The position numbers and the translations under genes were made by a program. The notes under the pieces are model-generated. The model did no database searches, was not told where the DNA came from, and worked only from the letters and a program-made list of their open reading frames with translations. Below, in pieces: positions 53,281 to 63,644 of a DNA stretch of 64,000 nt. The stretch is from the NCBI GenBank assembly GCA_016125475.1, contig WGLR01000015.1:26089-90088 (forward strand), given 5' to 3'. This DNA is from Betaproteobacteria bacterium. GTDB taxonomy: Bacteria > Pseudomonadota > Gammaproteobacteria > Burkholderiales > Ga0077523. The stretch's first letter is position 1; each line of letters begins with the position of its first letter.

Positions 53281-53339
53281 TGTTGTGATGTTGTCCGCGA
53301 AAAAGTGCCGGCGTTTCTCGATGCAGATCGAGGGGCCGA

Positions 53340-53416
<77 letters not shown>

Positions 53417-53588
53417 GCGAATTCACTGCATGTCGGACACTGGTTCACGGGAAGGTTTCGTTCCCGTCGGTCGGGACGTGACGGATCGCCGGTCCTTCCG
53501 GGAAGCCGCGACAGCAGTCGACGAACCGTGTCCGTCTTCGCGGGGTCGTAACCGTCTCATCGCATCCACCAGGCGTGTTCGTGAGGCC

Positions 53589-53843
53589 ATGGCCAAACTC
53601 CTCCTGCTCGTAGCCGTCGTCGCGGCCGTGCTGCTCCTCGTAAAGAATTATCAGCGCTCCCTCGAGCGACAACAGACCGAAGGCGAGCCCAGGGCGCGGA
53701 AGGACTCGCTGGAGGACATGGTCCGCTGTGCCCAGTGCGGCGTGCACCTGCCGCGCAGCGAAAGTTTCCTCTCCCGCGGTCGGTATTTCTGCAGCGACGA
53801 GCACAGGAAGCTCGGGCCTGCCCGCCGGGAGCGTGGAGAGTAG
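53589..53843 (+). CDS. PP0621-family small zinc-ribbon membrane protein
   Basis: 84 aa from the ATG at 53589. One membrane helix (AKLLLLVAVVAAVLLLVKNY) is followed by a linker and a four-cysteine/histidine zinc-ribbon-like tail (MVRCAQCGVHLPRSESFL, GRYFCSDEHRK). PP0621-like proteins occur just before pilS in beta- and gammaproteobacteria. The pilS start lies 1 base after its stop, so expression is coupled. Function is unknown. Confidence 0.82.
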   Translation: MAKLLLLVAVVAAVLLLVKNYQRSLERQQTEGEPRARKDSLEDMVRCAQCGVHLPRSESFLSRGRYFCSDEHRKLGPARRERGE

Positions 53844-53844
53844 C

Positions 53845-55491
53845 GTGACCTCGCCTTTGGCTGACGAGACGATGTCGGCCGGAAGCCCGCTGGGCATGGC
53901 GACCCCGGCCGATTTTGTCCCCTCCGGCTCCGAATACCCCGACAGTTACTGGCGCTCGCTGCTCTACTTCAGCGGGTATCGCCTCGCGGTCGCCACCGTA
54001 CTCCTGATCGCCACCGCGATCCTCGGCCAGAGCCTGTTGTTCGGTTCGTGGAACCGGCCTCTGTTCGTTTCGGGCTGTGTCGCCTACGTGGTCTTTGCCG
54101 CCGTGGGTTTCGGGACCATCGCGGCGAGGCGACCGAGTTTTCCGGCCCAGCTCGTGATCCAGGTGAGCGGGGACGTTCTGTTCATCGTCCTCCTCCTCCA
54201 TGCGAGTGGCGGGATTTCCAGCGGTCTGGGTCTGCTTCTGCTCGCGAATCTCGCGGCGGCAGGCATCATCAGTCGTGGGCGCCTCACGCTCTTCTTCGCG
54301 TCGCTCGCATCCGTCGCCGTACTCCTGGAACATACCTACGAGGTCCTGTTCTTCTACGGCAGCTACACGATGTACCTGCAGGCGGGGCTGCTTTCGATCG
54401 GCTATTTCGCGACGGCGTGGCTGGCCCACGCACTCGCCAAGCGCGCGACGGCCAGCGAGCGGCTGGCCGCCCAGCGTGAGGTGGACCTCGCGAGCATGTC
54501 GCAGGTGAGCCAGCTCGTGATGCAGGACATGCAGGACGGCGTCATCGTGGTCGACGCCAAGGGGGTCATCCGCCAGATGAACGCCCGTGCCGAGGAGCTT
54601 CTCGGGCCTGCGCCGAAGGTGCGCGACCTGTATCTCAAGGAGTACAACTCGGGCCTCGCGAGCCGGCTTGCCCGCTGGCGCGAGAACCCGGAGGCCGGGT
54701 TCGATCCCCTGCGCACGATCCTCACGCAGAAGGTCACCGCGGCGCGCTTCGTCCCCGTCGGCATGCGCCACAGTCAGGGCGTCGTGATCTTCATCGAGGA
54801 TCTCACGCGCATCCAGATGCAGGCCCAGCAGATGAAGCTCGTCTCCCTCGGCCGGCTCACCGCCAACATCGCTCACGAGATTCGCAACCCGCTCTCGGCC
54901 ATCAATCACGCCACGGAACTGCTCCAGGAAGAGCAGGCCGAGAACGAGACCCAGCGCCGGCTCCTGCAGATCATTCACGACAATGCCAAGCGACTGGACC
55001 GGATGGTCCAGGACGTACTGCGCCTCAACCGTCGCGACCGGGCCGTGCGCGAGACGTTTTCCCTGGGCGACTTTCTCAGGAATTTTTCTTCCCAGTTCTG
55101 CGAGATCGAGAAGATCTCCCCCGAGATCATTCGCGTCGAGCTCTCGGTCGGTGCGAATGTCAGCTTCGACCGGTCGCATCTGAATCAAGTTATGTGGAAC
55201 CTGTGCCGTAATGCCCTGCGGTATTGCCGTCGGGAGACGGGCAGTGTCCGCGTCGTGGTCCGGGCGGGAACGGCGCCGGGTACAGTAGAATTGAGTGTCA
55301 TAGACGATGGCCCCGGGATTGCGGAACCGCTGCGAGCGCACTTGTTCGAGCCGTTCTTCACGACCGCCTCCGCCGGGACCGGCCTCGGCCTGTACATCGC
55401 GCGTGAGGTGTGTGACGCAAACGGTGCGAGCCTCTCCTACGTCGAACGGGCGGTGGGTGCCCAGTTCACGGTGGTGATGAAGACCGTCTGA
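53845..55491 (+). CDS. pilS: Sensor histidine kinase PilS
   Basis: 548 aa from a GTG at 53845, with GGAGAG 4 bases before. About six membrane segments in residues 40-210 are followed by a PAS-like domain (DMQDGVIVVDAKGVIRQMNA), the phospho-His box (RLTANIAHEIRNPLSAINHA) and an ATPase domain (N box NLCRNALRYC, G1 VIDDGPGIAEP, G2 GTGLGLYIAREV). PilS senses pilin in the inner membrane and phosphorylates PilR to control type IV pilin transcription. No pil structural genes are in the window. Confidence 0.93.
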   Translation: MTSPLADETMSAGSPLGMATPADFVPSGSEYPDSYWRSLLYFSGYRLAVATVLLIATAILGQSLLFGSWNRPLFVSGCVAYVVFAAVGFGTIAARRPSFPAQLVIQVSGDVLFIVLLLHASGGISSGLGLLLLANLAAAGIISRGRLTLFFASLASVAVLLEHTYEVLFFYGSYTMYLQAGLLSIGYFATAWLAHALAKRATASERLAAQREVDLASMSQVSQLVMQDMQDGVIVVDAKGVIRQMNARAEELLGPAPKVRDLYLKEYNSGLASRLARWRENPEAGFDPLRTILTQKVTAARFVPVGMRHSQGVVIFIEDLTRIQMQAQQMKLVSLGRLTANIAHEIRNPLSAINHATELLQEEQAENETQRRLLQIIHDNAKRLDRMVQDVLRLNRRDRAVRETFSLGDFLRNFSSQFCEIEKISPEIIRVELSVGANVSFDRSHLNQVMWNLCRNALRYCRRETGSVRVVVRAGTAPGTVELSVIDDGPGIAEPLRAHLFEPFFTTASAGTGLGLYIAREVCDANGASLSYVERAVGAQFTVVMKTV

Positions 55492-55515
55492 CGGCAGCGT
55501 TTCTCTGGGAGATTG

Positions 55516-56889
55516 GTGTTGAAGCGAAAGGAAGCCGGAACTGGAGGTGCGATCACGCGCACCGTTCTCGTCGTCGACGACGAGGAGGACATTCTCGAGT
55601 TGATCGAACTCACTCTTCTCAGAATGGGCCTCGAGGTCGAGCGTGCGATGGGCGTGGCCGAGGCCATCGAGAAGGTCAAGGCCGGTCAGTTCGACCTCTG
55701 CCTCACGGACATGCGTTTGCCGGACGGCGAGGGGCTGCAGATCGTCGAGTTCATTTCGCAGAACGTGCGAGACCTGCCCGTGGCGGTGATCACGGCGCAC
55801 GGGAACACCGAGAATGCGGTCGCCGCGCTGAAGGCCGGCGCATTCGACTACCTCGCCAAGCCCGTCTCGCTCGAGCAGTTGCGCACGCTCGTCAAGTCGG
55901 CGCTCTCCCTTCCCGTGGCAACGCAGACGAAGACGGCTCCGGAGCAGGGGCTCATCGGCGCGTCTCCGGTCATGCAGCACGTGCGCGAGATGATCGACAA
56001 GCTCGCTCGAAGCGAGGCGCCTGTGCACGTGACGGGCGAATCCGGCAGTGGCAAGGAACTGGCGGCGCGACTCATCCATCAGCAGAGCGCCCGGCGAGAC
56101 AAGCCTTTCGTTCCCGTCAACTGTGGCGCGATTCCCGAGAATCTCATGGAGAGCGAGTTCTTCGGCTATCGCAAGGGGGCGTTCACCGGGGCCGACGCGG
56201 ATCGTGACGGATTCTTCCAGGCGGCTCACGGGGGCACCCTCTTCCTCGACGAAGTCGCCGACCTGCCGCTACCGATGCAGGTCAAGCTCCTGCGCGCAAT
56301 CCAGGAGAAGAAGGTTCGCAAGGTCGGGTACACCCACGAGGAGGCGGTGGACGTCCGCATCATCAGCGCGACTCACCAGAACCTCGGCGAGTGCGTCGAA
56401 TCGGGCAAGTTCCGCCACGATCTCTACTACCGTCTGAACGTCATCGAACTCCGCATGCCGGCATTGCGCGATCGTCGCGAGGACGTTCCGACCTTCGCCG
56501 AGATGATCCTCGACCGGCTCGCCCGGAACGTTCCCGGCCCGAAACCGGAGATCGAGGCCGGTGCGATGCGTGCGCTGCAGCAATACGACTTTCCTGGAAA
56601 TGTTCGCGAGCTCGAGAACATTCTCGAACGGGCTCTCGCGCTGTGCAGCAACGGCAAGATCACCGAGGACGATCTGCAGATCACGCCGCCCGAGATCGTG
56701 ACACGGGAGGCCGCGCCGGTGGGAAGCAACGGGAAGTGGCCTCTGCAGGACTACCTGGACCGCGTCGAGCGCGAGGCCATACTGGAGGCTCTCGAGAAGA
56801 CCCGCTTCAATCGTACGGCGGCCGCGAAGCTGCTGGGAATCACGTTCCGGTCGATCCGCTACCGGATGGAGCGGCTCGGCATCGAGTGA
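55516..56889 (+). CDS. pilR: Sigma54-dependent response regulator PilR
   Basis: 457 aa from a GTG at 55516 (GGGAG upstream; TTG at 55513 or 55519 also possible). The receiver has VVDDEEDILELIE and LTDMRLPDGEG with the acceptor Asp. The AAA+ domain shows Walker A VTGESGSGKELAA, the sigma54-contact GAFTGAD (KGAFTGADADRDGFF), and Walker B GGTLFLDEVADLP. A Fis-type HTH ends the protein (NRTAAAKLLGITFRSIRYRM). It activates sigma54 promoters such as pilA. Confidence 0.95.
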   Translation: MLKRKEAGTGGAITRTVLVVDDEEDILELIELTLLRMGLEVERAMGVAEAIEKVKAGQFDLCLTDMRLPDGEGLQIVEFISQNVRDLPVAVITAHGNTENAVAALKAGAFDYLAKPVSLEQLRTLVKSALSLPVATQTKTAPEQGLIGASPVMQHVREMIDKLARSEAPVHVTGESGSGKELAARLIHQQSARRDKPFVPVNCGAIPENLMESEFFGYRKGAFTGADADRDGFFQAAHGGTLFLDEVADLPLPMQVKLLRAIQEKKVRKVGYTHEEAVDVRIISATHQNLGECVESGKFRHDLYYRLNVIELRMPALRDRREDVPTFAEMILDRLARNVPGPKPEIEAGAMRALQQYDFPGNVRELENILERALALCSNGKITEDDLQITPPEIVTREAAPVGSNGKWPLQDYLDRVEREAILEALEKTRFNRTAAAKLLGITFRSIRYRMERLGIE

Positions 56890-57449
56890 CGTTGGCGACG
56901 CCCGTGACACGTCACCTCCGGCGTGGCGGTTGGTTGCCCGTCGCCACCCAGGTGCCGTCCCCGAACTGCGATGTTCGCCCGGACGGTGTCGCCGTCGACC
57001 TGCTGGTCATCCACAGCATCAGCCTTCCTCCCGGCTGTTTCGGCGGAGGCGAAGTCGTGGACTTCTTCCTCAACCGGCTGGACGTCCGGGGTCATCCCTA
57101 TTTCGAGGGCATTGCCGGGCTTCGGGTCTCTTCTCACTTCTTTCTGCCGCGGACGGGCGGCGTCGTCCAGTTCGTGTCGTGTGACATGCGTGCCTGGCAC
57201 GCAGGCGTGTCGAGCTGGCGGGGTCGCGACCGGTGCAACGATTTTTCGATCGGTGTCGAACTCGAAGGAACCGACACCGAGCCGTTCGCCGTCGCGCAGT
57301 ACGAAGCACTGGTGAGGTTGACGCTCGCATTGCGGCACATCTATCCGATCTCGGACATCGTCGGGCATTCGGACGTCGCGCCGGGCCGAAAGACCGATCC
57401 GGGCCCGTGCTTCGACTGGACGGCCTATCGCCAGGGCGTCGGGGCATGA
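56886..57449 (+). CDS. ampD: 1,6-anhydro-N-acetylmuramyl-L-alanine amidase AmpD
   Basis: 187 aa from a GTG overlapping the pilR stop. The zinc amidase_2 fold is shown by LLVIHSISLPPGCFGGGEVV (first His), HFFLPRTGGVVQFVSCDMRA, WHAGVSSWRGRDRCNDFSIG (second His) and VAPGRKTDPGPCFDW (Asp ligand and catalytic Lys). It cleaves anhydro-muropeptides in the cytoplasm for cell-wall recycling and so keeps AmpR-type beta-lactamase induction low. pilSR-ampD linkage is common in betaproteobacteria. Confidence 0.95.
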   Translation: MTLATPVTRHLRRGGWLPVATQVPSPNCDVRPDGVAVDLLVIHSISLPPGCFGGGEVVDFFLNRLDVRGHPYFEGIAGLRVSSHFFLPRTGGVVQFVSCDMRAWHAGVSSWRGRDRCNDFSIGVELEGTDTEPFAVAQYEALVRLTLALRHIYPISDIVGHSDVAPGRKTDPGPCFDWTAYRQGVGA

Positions 57450-57509
57450 GTCCCGGACGGACGATTCGGCTGCGCACGTGGGTGGCCAGCCGGGGGCGGA
57501 TGTGACGCG

Positions 57510-58433
57510 GTGAAGGTCTTCCACACGGACCGGTTCGTTCTCCCGCTGCCGCCCGGTCACCGCTTCCCGATGGAGAAATACGCCCGTCTGCGCGAGCGGG
57601 TGCTCGCGGAAAGGCTGAACGGCCCCGAGCCCCTGCGGGTTCCCGATCCGGTCACGGATGAACAGCTTCACCGTGCGCACGATCCGGAGTACGTCCGGCG
57701 GGTGGTGCGTGGAGACCTTTCGCCCCAGGACGCCAGACGCATCGGGTTTCCCTGGACGCCGCAGATGGTCGAGCGCTCCCGGCGTTCCGCCGGGGCGACA
57801 CTCCAGGCGTGTCGTGCCGCGCTCGGCGAGCGTGTCGCCGTGAGCCTCGCGGGTGGCACCCATCACGCGTTCCGGGACAGGGGGGGAGGCTACTGTGTCT
57901 TCAACGACAGTGCCGTGGCGGCCCTGGCCATGCAGGCGGAGGGTCTGGTCCGGCGCGTACTGATCGTGGACTGCGACGTGCACCAGGGGGACGGAACCGC
58001 CTCCATTCTTGCCCACGACCCGAGCGTCTTCACGTTCTCGATCCACGCGGCGAACAACTATCCCTTCCGGAAGGAGTCGAGCGACCTCGACATCGCGCTG
58101 CCCGACGGCTGTGACGACGCTCTCTACCTCGCGGAACTGGAGCGTGGCGTCTGTCACGCCCTTTCCGCGGCACAACCCGATCTGGTCATCTACCTCGCCG
58201 GGGCGGATCCGTTCGCCGGTGACCGGCTGGGCAGGCTGGGTCTCACGAAATCGGGACTGGAACGACGCGACCGCCTCGTCCTGGGGTACTGCGCCGACGC
58301 TGGCCTGCCCGTCGCGGTCACGATGGCCGGCGGCTACGCGCGGGACGTCGAGGATACCGTCGACATCCACGTACGCACGGTGCGGGCCGCGGCCGATCAC
58401 GCGCGCGATCCCGGCATCCGCTCATCCCGATAA
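57510..58433 (+). CDS. Histone deacetylase-family (acetoin utilisation/HDAC-like) amidohydrolase
   Basis: 307 aa from a GTG at 57510. The arginase/deacetylase fold has SLAGGTHHAFRDRGGGYCVF (catalytic His-His), VLIVDCDVHQGDGTASILA (zinc Asp and His) and IYLAGADPFAGDRLGRL (third zinc Asp), ending TMAGGYARDVEDTV. Bacterial members remove acetyl groups from lysine side chains or polyamines. An H1-like lysine-rich protein is encoded 5 kb away, but a link is speculative. No transcription coupling with nrdA is expected because a regulated promoter follows. Confidence 0.92.
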   Translation: MKVFHTDRFVLPLPPGHRFPMEKYARLRERVLAERLNGPEPLRVPDPVTDEQLHRAHDPEYVRRVVRGDLSPQDARRIGFPWTPQMVERSRRSAGATLQACRAALGERVAVSLAGGTHHAFRDRGGGYCVFNDSAVAALAMQAEGLVRRVLIVDCDVHQGDGTASILAHDPSVFTFSIHAANNYPFRKESSDLDIALPDGCDDALYLAELERGVCHALSAAQPDLVIYLAGADPFAGDRLGRLGLTKSGLERRDRLVLGYCADAGLPVAVTMAGGYARDVEDTVDIHVRTVRAAADHARDPGIRSSR

Positions 58434-58601
58434 CTGCGCCCTGATCGTCTGCAAGGGCGGGGGAGCGGGGCTCTTACGTTCCCTCCGGCCATTTGCCGCA
58501 TCGAGCAACCACGTTGCACAAGACATTTAGTGTCTCGTTTTCTGGTGCGCTGCGACATCCTCCCGTTCGATATGACTCGTGAATTCTTGTCCAGATTCTG
58601 C

Positions 58602-58631
58602 TTGAACACAGGGCTGGCAAGACACTAGAAT
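58602..58631 (+). promoter_or_regulatory. nrdAB promoter
   Basis: TTGAAC (58602-58607), an 18-base spacer and TAGAAT (58626-58631) face nrdA. The -10 lies inside the first NrdR-like box, so a bound repressor would block it. The rest of the 353-base gap (58434-58786) is non-coding leader and upstream sequence; another weak NrdR-like match is at 58518-58533. Confidence 0.5.
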
Positions 58632-58637
58632 TTGTTG
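58622..58637. promoter_or_regulatory. NrdR box 1
   Basis: ACACTAGAATTTGTTG keeps most core positions of the NrdR consensus (acaCwAtATaTwGtgt) and overlaps the promoter -10. Its start is 32 bases from the start of box 2, about three helical turns, as is usual for paired NrdR sites. Confidence 0.5.
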
Positions 58638-58653
58638 GCCATTTGATGACAGC

Positions 58654-58669
58654 ACACAAGATCTAGTAT
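58654..58669. promoter_or_regulatory. NrdR box 2
   Basis: ACACAAGATCTAGTAT matches 13 of 16 consensus positions. It lies downstream of the promoter -10 and about 120 bases before the nrdA start, so NrdR bound with dATP should repress nrdAB. Confidence 0.6.
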
Positions 58670-58786
58670 TTCGCGTCGATCCCTAGTCGCAGATGTGTGC
58701 TGAGGCACAACATTTTGGGCCCGGACCAGATTGCGGCCGCAGTGCCGCTCTGGGTCGCGCCGCAAGGTACCCATACAGGAGGACGA

Positions 58787-61642
58787 ATGCACGTTGTCAC
58801 CGAGTCGGGCTCGCAGCGCTCGAAGGACCACACTTTTCAGGTTGGCGACGATTCGACGGCCCGCGAGCCGCGCAACGGCGACTACCGGGTCATCCGCCGG
58901 AACGGCGCGGTCGTGGGCTTCGAGCCCGGCAAGATCTCCGTCGCCATGACCAAGGCGTTTCTTGCCGTGAATGGTGGTCAGGGCGCGGCATCGGCCAGGG
59001 TGAGAGAGCTCGTCGGCCAGCTCACGGACTCGGTGGTGAGTGCGCTGATGCGCCGGCAGCCTCAGGGCGGCACGCTGCACATCGAGGACATCCAGGATCA
59101 GGTCGAACTCGCTCTCATGCGCTCGGGTGAGCACGACGTCGCGCGCGCCTACGTCCTCTATCGGGAGGAGCGCGCACGTGAACGGGCCCGCTCGAAGGAG
59201 TCCCGGGCCGCAGAGGCGCAGCACGGCCTGAACGTGAACGACGGGGGCGTTCTCCGGCCTCTCGACATGCGTGCCCTTTCCGATCTGGTCACCGAGGCGT
59301 GCGAAGGTCTCGGGGAGGCGGTGGATGCTTCCCTGATCCTTCAAAGCATCGAAAGGGATCTCTACGAGGGGGTGTCCATGGACGAAGTGCGCAAATGCAC
59401 GGTCCTGGCGGCCCGCGCCCTGATCGAAAAGGATCCCGCGTACGGCTACGTGACGGCACGCCTCCTCCTGAACACCATCCGTCACGAAGTGCTCGGAGAG
59501 GCGGTGGGACAGCATGCGATGGAATCCCGCTACGCCGAGTACTTTCCCCAGTTCGTCAAGAAGGGAATCGGTGCCGGGCTGCTGGACGAGCGGCTCGGAC
59601 AGTTCGACCTCGTCCGGCTCGGTCAGGCACTCGACGCCGCGCGCGACTTCCAGTTCGGGTACCTGGGGTTGCAGACGCTCTATGACCGCTACTTCCTGCA
59701 TGTGGGGGGGCGACGGATCGAGCTGCCGCAGGCGTTCTTCATGCGTGTCGCGATGGGGCTGGCGCTGAACGAGGTCGACCGGGAGGCCCGGGCGATCGAG
59801 TTCTACGGCGTGCTTTCGGGCTTCGATTTCATGAGTTCCACGCCGACGCTGTTCAACGCGGGCACCCAGCGTTCCCAGCTCTCGAGCTGCTATCTCACGA
59901 CCGTTTCGGACGATCTGGAGGGCATCTACGAGGCCATCAAGGAGAACGCGCTACTTTCGAAGTACGCGGGCGGGCTCGGCAATGACTGGACTCCGGTTCG
60001 CGCACTCGGCTCCCACATCAAGGGGACGAACGGCAAGAGTCAGGGTGTCGTGCCCTTCCTGAAGGTCGTGAACGATACGGCGGTCGCGGTAAACCAGGGC
60101 GGCAAGCGGAAAGGGGCGGTGTGCTCCTATCTGGAGACCTGGCATCTCGACATCGAGGAATTCCTCGAACTGCGGAAGAACACCGGGGACGACCGTCGGC
60201 GTACCCACGACATGAACACCGCGAACTGGGTGCCGGACCTGTTCATGAAGCGCGTGATGGAGAACGGCGAATGGACCCTTCTCTCGCCAGCGGACGCACC
60301 GGACCTGCACGACAAGTTCGGTGCCGCGTTCGAGGAGGCGTACGTCCGCTACGAGGAGAAAGTGGCACGAGGAGAGCTCAGGCTCTACAAGAAGGTGCCT
60401 GCCGTCCAGTTGTGGCGCAAGATGCTTTCCATGCTGTTCGAGACCGGCCACCCCTGGATCACGTTCAAGGATCCCTGCAACATCCGGTCGCCCCAACAGC
60501 ACGTGGGTGTCGTCCACAGCTCCAACCTCTGCACCGAAATCACGCTGAACACCTCCGAGACGGAGATCGCCGTGTGCAACCTCGGGTCCGTGAACCTGGT
60601 CGCTCACATGAAGGATGGCCAGCTCGATCTCGAGAAGCTTCGCCGAACCATCTCGATCGCGATGCGGATGCTCGATAACGTCATCGACATCAACTACTAC
60701 GCGGTCAGCAAGGCGCGCAATGCCAATCTGAAGCACCGGCCCGTCGGACTCGGGATCATGGGCTTCCAGGACTGCCTGTTCGAGATGCGGGTGCCCTACG
60801 GGTCGCAGGAGGCGATCGCGTTCGCCGATCGCTCGATGGAGGCCGTCGCGTACTTCGCGTACTGGGCATCGACCGAGCTTGCCCGTGAGCGGGGCCGATA
60901 TTCGACCTACGAGGGATCGCTGTGGTCCCGGGGCATCCTGCCGCGGGATTCCCTGAAGCTGCTTGCCGACGTGCGTGGCGGGTACGTGGAGGTCGACGAG
61001 TCGGAGACCCTCGACTGGTCCGCGCTGCGCGATCGAATCCGCGAGTACGGCATGCGCAACTCGAATTGTCTCGCGATCGCGCCGACCGCGACCATCGCGA
61101 ACATCGTGGGGGTGTCCGCTTCCATCGAGCCGAACTATCAGAACCTCTACGTGAAGTCGAACCTGTCGGGCGAGTTCACGGTCGCGAACGAGTACCTGGT
61201 GAAGGATCTCAAGGCGCTCAACCTCTGGGACGAGGTCATGATCGCCGACATCAAGTACTTCGATGGCAGCCTGGCCCGAATCGACCGAATTCCGGCGGAT
61301 CTGCGCCGTCTCTACGCGACGGCCTTCGAGATGGACCCCCTGTGGCTCGTCGAAGCCGGTTCGAGGCGGCAGAAGTGGATCGATCAGGCTCAGTCGCTGA
61401 ACATCTACATGGCTGGCGCGTCCGGCAAGAAGCTCGACGAGCTCTACAAGCTCGCATGGACCCGGGGTCTGAAAACCACCTACTACCTCCGGACGCTCGC
61501 GGCCACCTCGGCAGAGAAGAGCACCGGTCGCGGCGGGGAACTGAATTCCGTGCCCGCGCACGGTGGCGTTGCGGCCGCCGAGGCCGTCGCGGAGCCCAAG
61601 TTCTGTGCGATCGACGACCCCGAATGCGAGGCGTGCCAGTGA
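58787..61642 (+). CDS. nrdA: Ribonucleoside-diphosphate reductase, alpha subunit (class I)
   Basis: 951 aa from the ATG at 58787 with AGGAGG 4 bases before. An ATP-cone lies at residues about 36-125 ([20 protein letters not shown]). Active-site parts are SSCYLTT (residue about 368), [20 protein letters not shown] (about 580), the tyrosine pair in TTYYLRTLA (about 898) and C-terminal redox cysteines in DPECEACQ. It reduces ribonucleoside diphosphates to make DNA precursors, with the radical supplied by NrdB 61 bases downstream. NrdR boxes upstream give dATP-dependent control. Confidence 0.97.
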   Translation: MHVVTESGSQRSKDHTFQVGDDSTAREPRNGDYRVIRRNGAVVGFEPGKISVAMTKAFLAVNGGQGAASARVRELVGQLTDSVVSALMRRQPQGGTLHIEDIQDQVELALMRSGEHDVARAYVLYREERARERARSKESRAAEAQHGLNVNDGGVLRPLDMRALSDLVTEACEGLGEAVDASLILQSIERDLYEGVSMDEVRKCTVLAARALIEKDPAYGYVTARLLLNTIRHEVLGEAVGQHAMESRYAEYFPQFVKKGIGAGLLDERLGQFDLVRLGQALDAARDFQFGYLGLQTLYDRYFLHVGGRRIELPQAFFMRVAMGLALNEVDREARAIEFYGVLSGFDFMSSTPTLFNAGTQRSQLSSCYLTTVSDDLEGIYEAIKENALLSKYAGGLGNDWTPVRALGSHIKGTNGKSQGVVPFLKVVNDTAVAVNQGGKRKGAVCSYLETWHLDIEEFLELRKNTGDDRRRTHDMNTANWVPDLFMKRVMENGEWTLLSPADAPDLHDKFGAAFEEAYVRYEEKVARGELRLYKKVPAVQLWRKMLSMLFETGHPWITFKDPCNIRSPQQHVGVVHSSNLCTEITLNTSETEIAVCNLGSVNLVAHMKDGQLDLEKLRRTISIAMRMLDNVIDINYYAVSKARNANLKHRPVGLGIMGFQDCLFEMRVPYGSQEAIAFADRSMEAVAYFAYWASTELARERGRYSTYEGSLWSRGILPRDSLKLLADVRGGYVEVDESETLDWSALRDRIREYGMRNSNCLAIAPTATIANIVGVSASIEPNYQNLYVKSNLSGEFTVANEYLVKDLKALNLWDEVMIADIKYFDGSLARIDRIPADLRRLYATAFEMDPLWLVEAGSRRQKWIDQAQSLNIYMAGASGKKLDELYKLAWTRGLKTTYYLRTLAATSAEKSTGRGGELNSVPAHGGVAAAEAVAEPKFCAIDDPECEACQ

Positions 61643-61703
61643 GCGCGAGACGAATCAAGCCAGTCCGCCCGCCCGTGAAACAGAGACAAAGGATTCGATA
61701 ACC

Positions 61704-62837
61704 ATGCTGCAGTTCGAAGACACGTATTCACCGACACCCGGCGGGCCCGCCCCGGCCGATCTCACCAGGGCGCGCGGTCGCCAGGAGCCCTCCCGCGAAG
61801 ATCAGGGCTCGGATGGTTTCGAGAGGGTGCGCATCGAGGACAAGCGGATCATCAACGGGACGGCCGACGTCAACCAGCTGGTCCCGTTCAAGTACAAGTG
61901 GGCCTGGGACAAATACCTCGCGGGCTGTGCGAATCACTGGATGCCCCAGGAGATCAACATGAGCCGCGACATCGCGACCTGGAAGGATCCGGGGGCGCTT
62001 TCCGATGACGAGCGACTCATCGTCAAGCGGAATCTCGGCTTCTTCGTGACCGCGGACAGCCTCGCGGCGAACAACATCGTCCTCGGGACCTATCGGCACA
62101 TCACGGCCCCGGAATGCCGCCAGTATCTGCTCCGGCAGGCGTTCGAGGAGGCGATCCACACGCATGCCTACCAGTACATCGTCGAAAGTCTCGGGCTCGA
62201 CGAGGGCGAGATCTTCAACGCCTACCACGAAGTGTCCTGCATCCGCGAGAAGGACCAGTTCCTGATCCCGTTCATCGAGATCCTCACGGATCCGGAGTTC
62301 AAGACGGGAACGCCGGAAAACGACCAGAGACTGCTCCGCAGCCTCATCGTGTTCGCCTGCATCATGGAAGGGCTCTTCTTCTACGTGGGGTTCGCCCAGA
62401 TCCTCTCGCTCGGACGCCAGAACAAGATGATGGGGGCTGCCGAGCAATACCAGTACATCCTGCGCGACGAGTCCATGCACTGCAATTTCGGGATCGATCT
62501 CATCAACCAGATCAAGCTCGAGAATCCTCAGCTCTGGACTCCCGAGTTTCGCGAGGAGGTGCGCGGCCTGATGAGGAAGGGGGTGGAACTGGAGTATCGC
62601 TATGCGGAGGACACGATGCCGCGTGGCGTGCTCGGCCTGAACGCGCCGATGTTCAAGGAGTATCTGCGCTTCGTGGCGAACCGGCGGTGCCAGCAGATCG
62701 GTCTCGACGTGCTTTATCCGGGGGCGGCCAATCCGTTTCCCTGGATGTCGGAGATGATCGATCTGAAGAAGGAAAAGAACTTCTTCGAGACGAGAGTGAT
62801 CGAGTATCAGACGGGAGGTGCGCTCAGCTGGGACTGA
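61704..62837 (+). CDS. nrdB: Ribonucleoside-diphosphate reductase, beta subunit (class I)
   Basis: 377 aa from the ATG at 61704. Diiron ligands are seen in [11 protein letters not shown] (Asp), [13 protein letters not shown] (Glu, His), [11 protein letters not shown] (Glu) and [11 protein letters not shown] (Glu, His). The radical tyrosine is kept, four residues after the histidine in AIHTHAY, so this is not a class Ic (Phe) enzyme. The C-terminal tail ([13 protein letters not shown]) docks in NrdA. It is cotranscribed with nrdA. Confidence 0.96.
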   Translation: MLQFEDTYSPTPGGPAPADLTRARGRQEPSREDQGSDGFERVRIEDKRIINGTADVNQLVPFKYKWAWDKYLAGCANHWMPQEINMSRDIATWKDPGALSDDERLIVKRNLGFFVTADSLAANNIVLGTYRHITAPECRQYLLRQAFEEAIHTHAYQYIVESLGLDEGEIFNAYHEVSCIREKDQFLIPFIEILTDPEFKTGTPENDQRLLRSLIVFACIMEGLFFYVGFAQILSLGRQNKMMGAAEQYQYILRDESMHCNFGIDLINQIKLENPQLWTPEFREEVRGLMRKGVELEYRYAEDTMPRGVLGLNAPMFKEYLRFVANRRCQQIGLDVLYPGAANPFPWMSEMIDLKKEKNFFETRVIEYQTGGALSWD

Positions 62838-63644
62838 CCGGTTGCGTGAGAGGTGCGAAATGGCGGACCGTGGCCGGCAGCATTGCCCGGGTATCAAGTG
62901 TTGCCGTCACGCGCCGATGTTTGCTCCGTGCATCGAGACCCATGGATTTTGTGCGCGTATGACCGGAGAATAGCGGCCGTGCGGAAATGAAAGGGTTGCC
63001 GTACGACGCGAGATGAACTCTCCCGGCAGATCTCGAGTCGACCGTGGGTCAACCATGTGTCGACCTCGCGTGAGATACACCGATGGTTCATGCGAGGGAT
63101 GGAGTCCTGGATCGTTGCGTGTACGACCTGCTCGGTGCGGGATTGCCCGCAGTGGAAGTTCATCGGGCCACGGATGGCCCGGCGGTGTCAGCGCTACAGC
63201 TGACTGGGCGTTGAACGAAGGCGGAAACAGAGGAGCAGCAAGTTCCTTCAATGCGATCTGATGGAGGTGCGGTCGGTCGTGCTGACTGAATCGCACCGAC
63301 AGCCGATTTCGGGGTGGACGTGACTGACGGCCCGGTCCACGTGGATGCCGTTCCACCCGTTCCCTACCGCGTTCGCGCAGGAAGCGCACGCGGCGGGCAT
63401 CTATCCCTTCTCTTCGAACCTATCCAGGCGACGACTCTCCGGCTGATGGCGGCGTGTCGTCGCGCTCCCCTTGTGCGCACCGATGACCTTCGGTCAGCAG
63501 GTGCGACATCGCGCTGTGGAGACTCGTCCGTACGACAGCCAGGGTTCTGGCGCGGGCGTGTCGCCGCAGCCGTGAAACCGCGTGCCGAGGTGTGGCGCGC
63601 CGTTTCGCGGGTCTGTTGTTCAACTCTCATCAGGAGGTATTGAA
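62838..63644. other. Long intergenic region between nrdB and the H1-like gene
   Basis: About 800 bases with only short, unrecognised frames on both strands and no conserved protein pattern. It contains the RBS AGGAGG (63632-63637) of the following gene. I see no clear terminator after nrdB, no tRNA and no repeats; a small RNA could be hidden here but nothing in the sequence shows one. Confidence 0.4.

Noticed and set aside
53557..56229. 890-codon minus-strand frame opposite pilS and pilR
   Set aside because: Antisense shadow; the plus-strand kinase and regulator motifs are complete.
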